From assembly GCA_018398765.1 (NCBI GenBank), contig JAHBMJ010001649.1, forward strand, positions 46,460 through 110,459: a DNA stretch of 64,000 nt, given 5' to 3'. Of the stretch, positions 35,807 to 47,080 are shown piece by piece (position 1 is the first letter of the stretch; every line of letters starts with the position of its first letter). A program made the position numbers and the translations under genes. The notes under the pieces are model-generated. The model ran no database searches. It was given only the letters and a program-made list of their open reading frames with translations, and was not told where the DNA came from. Source of the stretch: Chromera velia (Eukaryota; Sar; Chromeraceae).

Positions 35807-37294
35807 ATGTCATCAGGGTTCTTGAAAAGCACTTGCCGCAAGGGCTCCCTTCTCTCCGCTGAGGCCCATGCCATCCAGCCTCAGGCCAAAGATGCCAGCC
35901 AACTGCACGACCGCAGGGCCGGGATGGAGATGGAGGAGGACGGCCAAGCAGAGGGGGGGCATTATGTTTCACTTGCAGACGAAGAGGGAGGGGGGGAGTC
36001 GCGGCACGAGGAGGAAAAAGAAAAGAAGAAAGAACATGAGACGCGGGGGGGAAATCTGACTGCACTTGCCCTTGTGCGTTTTGTCGCAGCGATCCACATT
36101 GTCTGCTTCCACACAGGTATTCAAGCTGCACCTGATAGCGTTCACTGGGTCCGTTTCTGTAAGTATGGACCGACGTGGGTGACGTTCTTCTTCATTCTGT
36201 CGGGTTTTGTACAGGTGTACTCAAGAATGACGGGGCCAAGGAAGACAGCAAACAAACCTCCCAATGTGTTTTGGTTCTGCGCACAGAGACTTGCGACAGT
36301 TGTGCCTGCTTACCTTGTCTCTCTGCTCGCTCATGAGTTTCTCAAGTCGCGTGTCGAGAAAGACTACCCCTCTCGGTTTGTGAGTGGTCCGCAAGTTTGG
36401 CAGCATTGGTGGAACATGCTGTGTCAAGTTTTGATGGTAAAAACGTGGTGGCCCCCGTTGACTCTCTTCAAAAGCCTCGAACTCCCTGGAGACCCACAAG
36501 ACCTCAATTACCCCGCACATTTTATCTCGTCGTTGTTTCTCTTCTGGATTTTGTTTCCTGGGTTGTACTGGATTGTTCTCAGACTCGAGGGGTGGGTGGT
36601 CGGGGTCGCTCTGTGTGGGTGTTACTGGTATCAGTTCTTAGTGAAGTTCCACCTGATGGGCCTGATGTCGAGGCTGCAGGTAGACAATTTCGGGTACATG
36701 CCTTTGTGCTTTGTCAACCAGTACTTCCTTGGAATGTTGATTGCAAAGATCTTTGTCGAAGCGAGGCAGCAGAAACAGAGTCAGACAGAAGGCAGAGAAC
36801 CCATGCTTGCAGAGAGGCGGGAGAGGGGGGGAGTCGATTTCAACAGGAGGGGGGCACAGTGCTTCAGCTGGGGGCGGTTCCTTTCGTACGCGGATTTTGT
36901 GCCTGTCCTTTTGTTCACCCTCTTGTGTTTGTTTGTAAAGGAGGAGACGGCACTCTCAGGCACACTGTGCGACTACGGTCTCCTGCCTGTGTGGTCCCTC
37001 ATGATTGTCTGACTGTCTGTTGGAGATGGGCCATTGGCACGACTCTTCTCGCACCCCTTTCTCCAGTGGTTGGGGGGTCTTTCTTACTGCATCTACATTT
37101 TCCAAGCGGCTGCCTGGTTCCTCTCGTGGTACGGTCTGGACAGCTACGTGGGTCCCGCACTTGGCAGGACCTTCGACATGCGCCAGAAGTTGATCTTTCA
37201 AATTTTCATCCTGCTGGTTTCTTCGGCACTCTTTACCACATTTGTTGAGAAGCCGATCATGTCTTTGCTGAAACCCGTCATCAAACGGACATAG
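35807..37294 (+). CDS. OafA-like membrane acyltransferase (acyltransferase 3 family), one in-frame TGA
   Basis: A single uninterrupted frame of 401 codons, then TGA at 37010-37012, then 93 further codons in the same frame to TAG at 37292-37294. With the TGA read through it is 495 residues. A hydrophilic, highly charged N-terminus of about 80 residues precedes the membrane part. TM1 has the family pattern LALVRFVAAIHIVCFH with its Arg and His, followed by TWVTFFFILSGF (compare FFxLSGF). Several more hydrophobic segments follow, and the last two after the TGA carry FLQWLGGLSYCIYIFQ, the usual final motif. So both sides of the TGA are clearly family sequence. Members move acyl groups onto sugars, lipids or other acceptors in the membrane; the substrate is unknown. 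The TGA may be a nonsense mutation of TGG, a base error, or recoding. No convincing SECIS hairpin was seen in the 120 bp after the gene. Confidence 0.82.
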
Positions 37295-37369
37295 CTAGGC
37301 CGACTCACAAAGAAAAGAAACGTCACAACGTATGGAACAGTGATTTAGATAGCATAAATACCAAAGACT

Positions 37370-38990
37370 GACATTTACGTTACAGACCTACAAATGTATT
37401 ACTGATTTAATAAATCATATGTCATTATCATCATCATCATCATTATTATTAATCGGTCTATAGGCCATCATACAATGCATGAGTCTAGGATAATGTTGTA
37501 TTACCCCTTTGCCAGACCTGCATCATACAATGGAGGGGAGGTTTCATGCTCACAACTCTAAATACCCTGCATCTAAAAGATGCTTTCTCAATCGCTGATG
37601 TCGTTTCCCTTCTGTGGGAGGAGTGCAACGACTGCAATAGAGACTTCATCATCATCATCATCATGATTATTATTATTATTAATCGGTCTATAGGCCATCA
37701 TGCAGTGCATGAGTCTAGAACAATGCTTTATCGCCCCTTTGCCAGACTTGCATCATACAACGGGAGGGGGCTTCATTCTCATAACTCTAAACACCCTGCA
37801 TCTAGAAGATGCTTTCTCAATCGCTGATGTCGTTTCCCTTCTGTGGGAGGAGTGGGACGACTGCAACGGAGACTCTCAGGCAGTAGAGGTAGACAGGAAG
37901 CCCGGTGGAGAAGGGGGACGGGAGATGTACTTGGGAGATGGAAAAAGAACATTCAGAAGGTGAGATGGGAAGAGAGGTAAGTAACCATCACATGCATCGA
38001 ATCGCAGGCTTTACGATGGAGGGCGCAGACAGATGTTTCGCAAGAGTCGCAGGGCCGGTATGGGTGAGTGTTTGAGTACCAGGATGACCTTCATTTGTGC
38101 CAACAATTCGCTTTGCGTGGCATGTTTTAGAGGGGTGGAGTCTTTCGATAGCAATCACTAAGTCTTTCTCTCTCTTTCTTGGGCTCTGTCTAATTTGACT
38201 TTAATTTCGGTTATAATTGCATTCAAAGCCTCTCGATCTGCTCTTGTTTCTGTACATTCAGCCAATCGGTGCAGCAGATCGTCTGCTTTGCCCCTGCATG
38301 CAGGGCAAACCGCGTCTTCCAGCCCTGTGTACGGTGCATGGGGGCGACCACGGAGCAACATATACAGCAAGGCTGAAAAAGGGCCTAAGGACCAGATCAT
38401 AGCGCGAGGGAGGGAAACGAAACGGGGGGACGAAGAGGATGAGGGAAAAGTAGAGGAAAAGAAGAGGAGAGATGAACATTGAACAGTAGGATAAGATGTT
38501 TGGAACACATTCGGTCTAATGCCTCTGCCAAACTGCAAAAGTTTTGCCCCCCGTAAAGCGGCCCTTTCTAGACAAGCATCAATCCATTCATTAACTTCTC
38601 GGTTAATCACTGCTCTTAAGAGAAGGAGACGGCCAACCTTGGTGGCTTTCTTCCTTCTCCTGATGGTTAGATTAACAGTCACAAATTCTTCCAATCCGGT
38701 CCACCCAATCAATTTTTGTGCATGCATCATAGAGGAAAGATAATCACTATTCATTAAAGCTGACCAAGCACTCACGGGCATCTTGAGGTCAATATGTTTT
38801 AAGTTAGTTAAATATCTTGTAAGTCTCATCGATACGTGCACACGTGCAGGGAGTAGACCGACAGTACATAGAGTAGGTACACGGAAAGAGGAGAGAGACA
38901 GATTCAAAGCCCAACGGACAAAGCGCAATTGAAGGGCATCTAATGCATCCATGTCTGACTTGCAGACAGACAGACAGTCAAACATGTATA
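37370..38990 (-). mobile_element. LINE, 5'-truncated copy 1
   Basis: A minus-strand frame of 275 codons (38158-38985) covers the region after the reverse transcriptase of a LINE ORF2: DALDALQLRFVRWALNLS, VPTLCTVGLLPARVHVSMRL, and the Cys/His knuckle CPACRGKADDLLHRLAEC near 38280. The 3' untranslated part (38157 down to about 37370) holds two related units of about 240 bp, each bounded by ATG/ATT trinucleotide repeats and by TCGGTCTATAGGCCATCA. The 5' half of the element, including the polymerase, is absent. Confidence 0.65.
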
Positions 38991-38991
38991 G

Positions 38992-40078
38992 ACAACATTT
39001 ACGTTACAGACCTACAAATGTATTACTGATTTGATAAATTATATGTCATTATCATCATCATCATCACCATTATTATTAATCGGTTTATAGGCCATCATGC
39101 AATGCATAAGTCTAGGATAATGTTATATTACCCCTTTGCCAGACCTGCATCATACAATGGAGGGGAGGTTTCATGCTCACAACTCTAAATACCCTGCATC
39201 TAAAAGATGTTTTCTCAATCGCTGATGTCGTTTCCCTTCTGTGGGAGGAGTGCGACGACTGCAATAGAGACTTCATCATCATCATCATCATGATTATTAT
39301 TATTATCAATCGGTCTATAGGCCATCATTATCATCATCATCATCATCATTATTAATCGGTCTATAGGCCATCATGCAATGCATGAGTCTAGAATAATGTT
39401 TTATTGCCCCTTTGCCAGACTTGCATCATACAACGGGAGGGGGCTTCATTCTTACAACTCTAAACACGCTGTATCTAGAAGATGCTTTCTTAATCACTGA
39501 TGTCGTTTCCTTTCTGTGGGAGGAGTGGGACGACTGCAATGGAGACTCTCAGGCAGTAGAGGTAGACAGGAAGACCAGTGAAGAGGGGGGACGGGAGATG
39601 TACTTAAGAGATGGAAAAAAGAATATTCAAAAGGTGAGATGGGAAGAGGGGTAAGTAACCATCACATGCATCGAATCGTGGCTTTACGATAAAGGGCGCA
39701 GACAGATGTTTCGCAAGAGTCGCAAAGCCGGTATGGGTGAGTATTTAAGTGCTAGGGTAACCTTTATTCGTACCAACAATTCGCTTTGCGTTGCGTGTTT
39801 TAGAGGGGTGGAGTCTTTCGATAGCAACCACTAAGTCTTTCTATCTCTTTCTTGGGCTCTGTCTAATTTGACTTCAATTTCGGTTACAATTGTATTCAGA
39901 GCTTCTCGATCTGCTCTTGTTTCTGTGTATTCAGTCAGTTGGTGCAGCAGGTCGTCTGCTTTGCCCCTGTATGCAAGGCAAACCGCGTCTTCCAGCCCTC
40001 TGTAAGGTGCATGGGGGCGACCACCGAGCAACATATACAGCAAGGCTGAAAAAGGGCCTGAGGACCAGATCATTATGT
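38992..40078 (-). mobile_element. LINE, 5'-truncated copy 2 (tandem with copy 1)
   Basis: Repeats the 3' part of copy 1: the same start (ACATTTACGTTACAGACC), two 240-bp trinucleotide-bounded units, and the last 83 codons with the knuckle region (39831-40082). One Cys of the knuckle is changed (VCLAYRGKADDLLHQL). The two copies lie head-to-tail with almost no spacer, so either a segmental duplication or two insertions into the same tail. Confidence 0.65.
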
Positions 40079-40082
40079 GCAT

Positions 40083-40580
40083 GGTAGTTTTCCATGCATT
40101 TTATCAATTTTTATGATAATAATTGAACAAGTTAGATAATAATTGAATCATAATTCTATAATTGGCCATTAATCTAAATCTGCATTATAATCATTAATCT
40201 AAATTGTATTTAAATCTAAACTATATGATTGGCCATATTTTTTTAAACTGCATTTAATACATTAGAAAGTGAAAACTTATTCTAGAACTTATTTTTATAT
40301 TTTATCTAATTAGTTATCTAATTCCCGTAAATACTCGTGAAAAAACTTATATATTGTCTTATAATCTCAAGCTGGAGCTAGGGCTGAGGGTCGTTAGAGA
40401 CTTATAGACCCAGACTTAGACCTAGACATAGACTTAGGGTAATGTTGGATTGATTCTTTCAGGCTGTTATGATCAAAACCTACATTAAAGCCTTCTAAAC
40501 CCTCAACCTCAACCACCCATGAGCTCTCTATATCCTCCCACAACCTTGTCTTTTCCATTAGGAGCGACTGATTGTCACTC
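40083..40580. other. AT-rich intergenic sequence
   Basis: Runs of AATTGAATAATTAGAT-like sequence and a short GACCTAGAC repeat near 40410. No coding signal. Confidence 0.5.
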
Positions 40581-40583
40581 CTT

Positions 40584-41440
40584 CTATCCAACTACTACTG
40601 CTGCCGCTGCGTCTCCCTCAATGCTTACTCTTCGCACCTCTCCCTTGGTGCCCCGCAGGCACCCACTGGCTGCTCTATGGTGCGCTGCGTGCATTCTTAT
40701 CTTCATGTATGCGCACACCTGCCCGTATGTCCTATCCCACTTGAGACTCACAAGATGTGTTACCTTTTTTAGGAACATCTCGGCGTCCTTTTCGAGGGCC
40801 CTATCTACACTGCTGACGAGGGGCATGAAATCGTATCCCTCATCCCTGCACGGCTCGGCATACTGCTTCTTTTTCCCCGTGGCTAACCGGGTAAGAACTT
40901 TCTGCCAGTTACCCTATGCATAGGAGGCGGCCTGGGTGTTAACCACCCTTGTGTCTAGGATTGCCTGCCTCTGCCTTGCCCAGAGTCCCCACACTGAGAA
41001 GTCCCCATAGAGGGCTGGTCGACCCGGTACCTCTCCCTCTGCCCTTACTGCTGGCTCCCCCCTTCTTACTGCCGGTGCGAACGCCAGCTCTGCCAGGTCA
41101 CACCACGCCTGGTTTACCTCGTTGTCACGACGTTGTGTCTCCTCCCGACATGTCCCCCTCTCTTCCAATTGAGGGCGTGCTGCAGCTCCCAGCTGCCCCC
41201 ATACCCCTCGCAATTCCTTTTGTCTCCCTGCGTCTTAAATTGGTAGCGTAGGGTAAGGGCATCTCGAAACTCTTCCAGGCTGAGGAGCATGTCATCCACT
41301 TCTTGTGGGACCACACTGAGCCATCCCGAGTGTCGTTTTGTTTTTGTGTCTCTGACTGCTCTCCTCTGCTCCCCCGTCACCCCCGGAACTTCCGTTTCTT
41401 TCATCCTCTCCCACCTCTCTTTCTCTTTCACCCTCTTCAA
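40584..41440 (-). mobile_element. Retroelement-associated C-terminal domain, broken fossil
   Basis: Minus-strand reading shows GWLSVVPQE, EEFRDALTLRYQF, HALNWKRGGHVGRRHN and, further on, VWGLWARQRQAILDTRV with NTQAASY. This order (FRDALxLRY, HAL.C..GG, RHNE, DxRV) is familiar from the C-terminal part of reverse-transcriptase polyproteins common in protist genomes. It is broken with a few breaks, and no polymerase is present nearby. GATT repeats lie at the right edge (41445-41462). Confidence 0.45.
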
Positions 41441-41464
41441 TGTTGGATTGATTGATTGATTGAT

Positions 41465-42833
41465 ATGTTCCGCCCTAGATACTGCATAAGAACTGAGAGT
41501 TCAGGAGTCTGGTACCACAAAACCGATCAGTCAACACTGTTTAGGCCTAGGTCTAGGCGTGGTCTTTAGTTATTTCAAAGTTAGTTCAAGTCACAATTTG
41601 GTTGATGACCTAGTTTATGGTCCCATAGAAAATTAAGTATTAAACTAATTAAACTAACTAAATAGATTTGACCAGCGTTTGCATCCTAAAAAAATACTAG
41701 AAATCAAAATAAAATCAACGGACTAAGATTCTAAGTATAAGATATCAGTGAGATTTATTTAGAGATTTATTTTTAAGTCTATTGTTTGAGATCACTACAC
41801 TGATTCTCCACGCTTCACAACCAGACGCAATACATGCAGCCATTTCCTTTCTTGGCTCAGCCCCACACGGATGCTGGCCTTGAACTCCACACAAGCCTGG
41901 AAGCTGGGGAAATTCCTTTATAACCAGACAGCGCCACCGTGTTTCACCTGGAGTTGGTAGAAGTTGGAGGGCTTCAAAGTGACGTCTTTCAGAGGGGATA
42001 GAAGAGAGAAGGAAGAGGCAGACAAACAAACAAATCATAAGTGGACAGTGGCCAGACGTAAGTCGAAGACAGATATGCCGTTCGATTCGAATCTCTCCTC
42101 CTCCTCTCGCTTGCTAAGATCTTCCTCCCTTTTTAAGTAAGCAGCACTTTCTTAATAAGGAACAACATTTATGTTCTTAACAACACGTCCAGTTTCCCAT
42201 CTCCCTAGCGTCCCTCCCGCCCCTTCAATCTAAAGGCAGGCGCGTTTGCCCGATCCAAAATTGTATGCGGGCCTGTACATTCACGTATCCATGTGTATGC
42301 CCGTAAACATGCATACAAACCGGCAAATCAATTGAATGCAAGTTCACAAATTGAATTCGAGTGCAAGTCATGCGCAATGGCCGGAACCATTCAGCAGATT
42401 ATACATCCCGATCCCATCAAAGACGCATACACTCACAATCGAAGGAGCAGAGACAGACGGCGGTATCTATGGAGATGGATTTTTGAAACAAAGTCCGGAC
42501 AAAGGGAGGGGGGAGCCTCTCAAAGGACATGAACCCAGAGAGGGTGGCAGAGACTGTCCCCTCTTTATTTACATTCTAATTGAAGCGCTTCGAGAGAGAA
42601 ATAACTACTTCTCTGGCCCGCTTGACTCTTCTCCCTCCTCTCCTCCCTTGGTCTCTTGCCCTTGGCTTCTACACCGTGCATGTCTTCTTTCCCTTCCAAA
42701 CAATTTGAGGTCACTCAATTGATCCCCGACGACTCGCAACGAGACGCATAAAGAGACAAAGGACAAAAAGGAGAGCGGGGAGCTCTGAGCACTTTTGGAA
42801 ACACACACACTGCCGTCCTCATTTCCCCTTTTA
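41465..42833. other. Intergenic with a decayed gene fragment
   Basis: AT-rich to 41790. At 41800-41990 the minus strand is a diverged copy of the exon at 43.2-43.35 kb (shared core VQGQ and EFPQL/ELPEL). The remainder to the gap has no gene. The fragment is probably a decayed duplicate. Confidence 0.35.
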
Positions 42834-42848
42834 GCCCCCCCCCCCCCC

Positions 42849-43171
42849 NNNNNNNNNNNNNNNNNNNNNNNNNNNNNNNNNNNNNNNNNNNNNNNNNNNN
42901 NNNNNNNNNNNNNNNNNNNNNNNNNNNNNNNNNNNNNNNNNNNNNNNNNNNNNNNNNNNNNNNNNNNNNNNNNNNNNNNNNNNNNNNNNNNNNNNNNNNN
43001 NNNNNNNNNNNNNNNNNNNNNNNNNNNNNNNNNNNNNNNNNNNNNNNNNNNNNNNNNNNNNNNNNNNNNNNNNNNNNNNNNNNNNNNNNNNNNNNNNNNN
43101 NNNNNNNNNNNNNNNNNNNNNNNNNNNNNNNNNNNNNNNNNNNNNNNNNNNNNNNNNNNNNNNNNNNNNNN
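42849..43171. other. Assembly gap bounded by poly-C
   Basis: 323 unknown bases between C runs, almost the same size as the gap at 1682-2005. Confidence 0.95.
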
Positions 43172-43179
43172 CCCCCCCC

Positions 43180-43805
43180 CCTCTCCACAGCCTCATAGAG
43201 TTTCTGCTCTCCGGACTTTGGCCTTGTACTGTATGCAAGCGGAAAAGCTCGGGAAGTTCCTCTGCAACCACACGTCCCATCCGTTCTTCATTTGCAGCTA
43301 GAATGAGTGCGAAGGCTTCAGAAAGACGCTCGCCACCCTGTCCTGCATGAAATAGATTGATTGAAAGAGCGTAGCTGGGAGGCCGAACGTGAGAATCAAT
43401 TTTCTACACTAGACTGACAGCGCTCACATCTTGAAAAAGCCCGACACCAAGGAAAAAAAATGTAAGTAAAAGCATGCCCAGGCTTTTCTTGTTGCTGACA
43501 GCTATTCTACTGCTAAAAGCTTTCTCTGACACACCCTCTTACCGACATCTTCCCGACCCTCTCACGGATAGACAGAACCAGACATGAAACGTGAGGCATT
43601 TGATTCATAAAGAAAAATGGAGGGGTGCTTACTAAGAGCTCTGTAATTCTTCGACAGATTTCCTTAACATGGTCGGCGGGGGTATTGGATGGATGGGCAG
43701 CTGCATCATAAGCATAGAAAGGGAAAAAGCCACCGCAAGGAAACAGTCCACCAGTCGGACTTGCAAGGTTCTCTCTGTGTACCGCCTCAAGACCCAACGA
43801 GCTGA
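43180..43805 (-). CDS. Unknown gene, two exons visible, cut by the gap
   Basis: Exon 43632-43805 follows a good acceptor (TTTTTCAG) and ends at GTAAGC. It encodes GLEAVHRENLASPTGGLFPC, then a Phe/Tyr-rich turn and ADHVKEICRRITELL. The next exon, from about 43346 after ATGCAG, encodes GERLSEAFALILAANEER and VVAEELPELFRLHTVQGQ before running into the gap. A diverged second copy lies at 41.8-42.0 kb. No family is recognised. The second exon is open in its frame up to the gap. Confidence 0.35.
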
Positions 43806-44104
43806 AAAATAGAAAATCAGCTTCACAAATTTTATATCTTATTCAACAGAGCGTCATGCAGAGCCAATCAATATGATATAAATGCAGTTCGATTCCAAAA
43901 AAAAAAATTCGTAGAGAGAAGAGTCATTCGACCGACAATGGTAGACCAAATATGTTGGATGGGCGGGCATGTGCATTATTCAGGATCATGCAGGGAATTT
44001 ACCGAATTGAAAGAAAAACAAAATTTCTGATCCAAAATATCCAGTCGCTTTTGGTCTTAAGATTGGATCTCATGAACAAGTTCAGGTGGGTCCGGCTTCA
44101 ACTG
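43806..44104. other. No gene recognised
   Basis: Sequence upstream of the unknown exon; it has no promoter-like GC island. Confidence 0.3.
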
Positions 44105-44142
<38 letters not shown>

Positions 44143-44229
44143 TACACACACACACACACACACATACCAATACATACATACATACATACATACACACACA
44201 CATATATACACACATACATACAAACAGAC

Positions 44230-44312
<83 letters not shown>

Positions 44313-44364
44313 AAGAAAGAGAGAGAGAGAGCGAGCGAGCGAGAGAGAGAGAGAGCGAGCGAGC

Positions 44365-44403
<39 letters not shown>

Positions 44404-44418
44404 CAGAGGGAGAAGGAG
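44105..44418. repeat. Long compound (CA)n / TACA / (GA)n microsatellite
   Basis: CA repeats, then CATA repeats, GACA, then about 190 bp of GA repeats with GCGA and GGGA variants. Confidence 0.92.
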
Positions 44419-45159
44419 ACAGAGGAAACCACGGCTGTTTGTGTAAGAGGGACGGGGAAGCAAGACCATACAAAACGCAGGCATGCATTGGAGAGGAAAG
44501 GAAGAGACTGAAAATGCATTACAAAGCCCGCTGATGGATGTATGCTTGAGCGCCACAAAGCCAGTAGACTAGGTCAAGATTGGATGCGGGAAGGGGGGGA
44601 TGCATGAAGGCTTGTGCCTTTAAAAGTGGACTTTTGCCCTCAAGTCGGACTTTTAAAAACATGATTCATACTATAAAAGTTTTTTTTGTATCTTGACTTA
44701 GATCTTGACTGATCCTGAATAGTCAAAACTATAATAAACTATAACAGATTTAATATCCAAAAAAGTTTTTACGTCTAAAAAACATTTAAAATAAAAATAT
44801 ACGGAGTTAAAACCTGCGGTATGTTATAGAAAAGTAATGGTCAAATTAAATTTCTCTGAGTTTGAGTCGTTTGGTTGATCTAAAACCTAATTGAAAGGTA
44901 CCAAGATTCTTAGTTTTCTAGCTTAGTTTTTTTTTTTTGTTATTTCACAATTGTCCTTACTAAGGCTTATTTACCCTTACTTATAGCCAACACAGTTAGG
45001 TGCAATTATAAACTACGATCGATCAACCAATAAGAAAAAAAAAAAAACAATCAAAAGAAATCGAAAGAAAATACCAGACACTTACAGAAGCAGTGAGACT
45101 AAAGAAAGTCTAAAGAAAGCGTACGAAACCACAAGCCAATCCGCCAAGCATACCTAAGG

Positions 45160-45400
45160 ATGTGTATGGCGCCGGGCAAGTTGCACACACATTGCATGGG
45201 AAGAGAGCGCGCGCACGGCGCGCATTAATGCATTGTCAGGCCCCCACGGCCCGCAGGGCGCTGTGCACGCGATTTTGGCCCCAGCTGCATGCATGACCTG
45301 TGGCGGGTCATGCCGGGGCCCTCGACGGCCGGAAAAGCCGATTTTGCTCAAATTAATTCAACAAATGAGAAATCGGCTTTCTATATATATATAGCATCCC
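45160..45400 (+). promoter_or_regulatory. Promoter-like GC island with TGCATGCAT and TATA run
   Basis: GC-rich sequence like the islands at 5.8 and 34.7 kb, with TGCATGCAT at 45286-45294 and a CTATATATATATAG run near 45380. It lies just upstream of the possible exon at 45448. A role as a promoter is inference. Confidence 0.35.
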
Positions 45401-45447
45401 AGCTGCTAGAAAAAGAGTACTTCATCAACAGCGTATGAGTCATTTCA

Positions 45448-45645
45448 ATGATTTGGTTCTATGCTGAGCGCTCCTGGAGAGCTTCTGGGTGGGTGAGGAG
45501 CACTTTGGTTTGGAAATTGAGGCTTGGACTGACGGGCTTGAGGACCAGGCTCGACGAGATCATAGAAATGCTGTTCACGTACGTACGGGAGGCCGACCTG
45601 AGCAACACTGGGAGAAAGGGGGCTAAGAGGCCTCTATCAACTCAG
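45448..45645 (+). CDS. Possible first exon, unknown protein
   Basis: An open frame of 66 codons starting MIWFYAERSWRASGW, basic at first and then amphipathic (RLDEIIEMLFTYVREADL), ending at a strong donor CTCAG|GTAAGT. It follows a promoter-like island but no second exon could be fixed. It lies inside the 3.9-kb inverted-repeat segment, so it could be a captured host exon or chance. Confidence 0.25.
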
Positions 45646-45764
45646 GTAAGTCCATTTGGTAGGGAAAGATAGCTCTTGATGAGAGGAATCATGACAATGG
45701 TTTTGTATCATACATATATATGAATAATTTCAACCCATACATAACAGGCCGACACATGCCGACA

Positions 45765-46092
45765 CAGCGTCCCCTAGGTCGTCTAAGGAAGCAAGAATCG
45801 AACTTTAGGGTTCCAAAGAAGCAAGTTATCAATTGCTGGAAGCCTGTTTTTTTATACAATCTGTGTGATGATTTCAAAAATTTTACCGAGGAAGGGCCGA
45901 TCTCGGTAAAAATGGACAAACCCATGATAGACTAACAGCGCATCCCCTGGGTCATCTAAGGAAGCAAGAATCGAGCTTTGGGGTTTCAAAGAAGCAAGTT
46001 ATCAATTGCTGGAAGCCTGTTTTCTTATACGGTCTGTGTGATGAACTCGAAATTTTTACTGAGGAAGGGCCAATCTCGATAAAAATGGGTCT
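45765..46092. repeat. Two tandem copies of a ~180-bp unit
   Basis: Copy 1 about 45765-45912, copy 2 about 45945-46092. Shared landmarks are CTAAGGAAGCAAGAATCGA, CAAGTTATCAATTGCTGG and an imperfect palindrome TTTTACCGAGGAAGGGCCGA running into TCTCGGTAAAAATGG. Similarity is high, with scattered substitutions. Confidence 0.8.
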
Positions 46093-46436
46093 GTCCATAT
46101 TTTAACCCAGATCAGCCCCTTCCTGGTAGAATTTTTGAAATTATTATAGAGACAGGCTAACTTAACAGGCATCCAGAGTTTCTGTGTTCACTTTTCATAC
46201 ACTTTGTGTTCCGTTCCTTGCCTCTTCAGTCTGTCCAGGAGACCTATGATGTGGGATCTCTCTTTGGTCAATCTGATTCTTATGCAGATACTTGCATGTG
46301 ATGTTGCGTGTAGGTACGTCTTCAATTATACTTCAAGTACTTGGACAATCGTAGGAGCCTCGAACAGAAGTCCAACGATGGTCAGTCTTGCTTCAGTGAG
46401 TCTTGGTTGAATTCCTTAATCTTAGTCAGTCGTAGG

Positions 46437-46681
46437 TAAAAATGCAGGTGGGTCTGAGGGGGGGCGCATTTTTACTGACAACGGCCCCTGCTCGGTAAAA
46501 ATGCACCCCCCCTACTCCCACTTTAAAATTTTTCTGTGTCTGTTGTGTGTCAAGAAGTTGTTCTCTGTCCTTCTCTCTGCTGCTTTGTATGCGCCACCCC
46601 CCCTAGCCCCCTGCATTTTTACCGAGAAGGGGCTGTTGTCGGTAAAAATGCGCCCCTCCTCAGACCTCCCTGCATTTTTAT
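46437..46681. repeat. Foldback (MITE-like) element, ~245 bp
   Basis: Left arm about 46437-46515 and right arm about 46600-46681 are inverted copies (GTAAAAATGCAGG...GGTCTGAGG...GGGGCGCATTTTTAC on one side). Each arm itself contains the palindrome TTTTTACCGAG-AAGGGGC-TCGGTAAAAATG seen in the tandem repeat just upstream. It could form a long hairpin. Confidence 0.7.
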
Positions 46682-46863
46682 CCAGATCACGTACTTTCCT
46701 CTGCTTTTATACCCCCGCTCTCCTTTCTTTTTATTGTAGTCCACCCTGTTTGACAGTGTTGTTTCTGTATTGTGGTGGTGTTCTCTACCGCTGCTAAGTA
46801 GAGGTCTGAACTATTAGAAAGGAACCTCTCTTGTCCGAGCCTCAGCATACCTATATCTATGTC

Positions 46864-46897
46864 TACCTCTTCCTCCCTCTCCCTCTCCCTCTCCCTC

Positions 46898-46930
<33 letters not shown>

Positions 46931-47010
46931 TCTCTCTCTCTCCCTCTCTCCCTCTTTTCTCTTCTCGTGCCTTTTTCTATGAGTTCTTCATTCACTCTTT
47001 CTGTTATGTG

Positions 47011-47048
<38 letters not shown>

Positions 47049-47080
47049 TTGTATGTGTATGTATGTGTGGGTATGGGTGT
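46864..47080. repeat. C/T-rich low-complexity tract with poly-C and (CT)n(GT)n
   Basis: CTCCCT repeats, a C run of about 30 (46900-46928), CT repeats, and later (CT)n(GT)n at 47009-47048. No gene is seen from here to 48450; AT-rich sequence dominates after 47700. Confidence 0.85.

Noticed and set aside
37010-37012. A very short intron removing the TGA
   Set aside because: No GT-AG segment of reasonable length restores the frame, and the frame is already the same on both sides.
38158-38985. Host gene with a zinc knuckle
   Set aside because: The second tandem copy and the LINE-type C-terminal pattern fit a retroelement better.
44057-44558. Leu/Ser-rich frames of about 150 codons
   Set aside because: Translation of CA/GA repeats in several frames.
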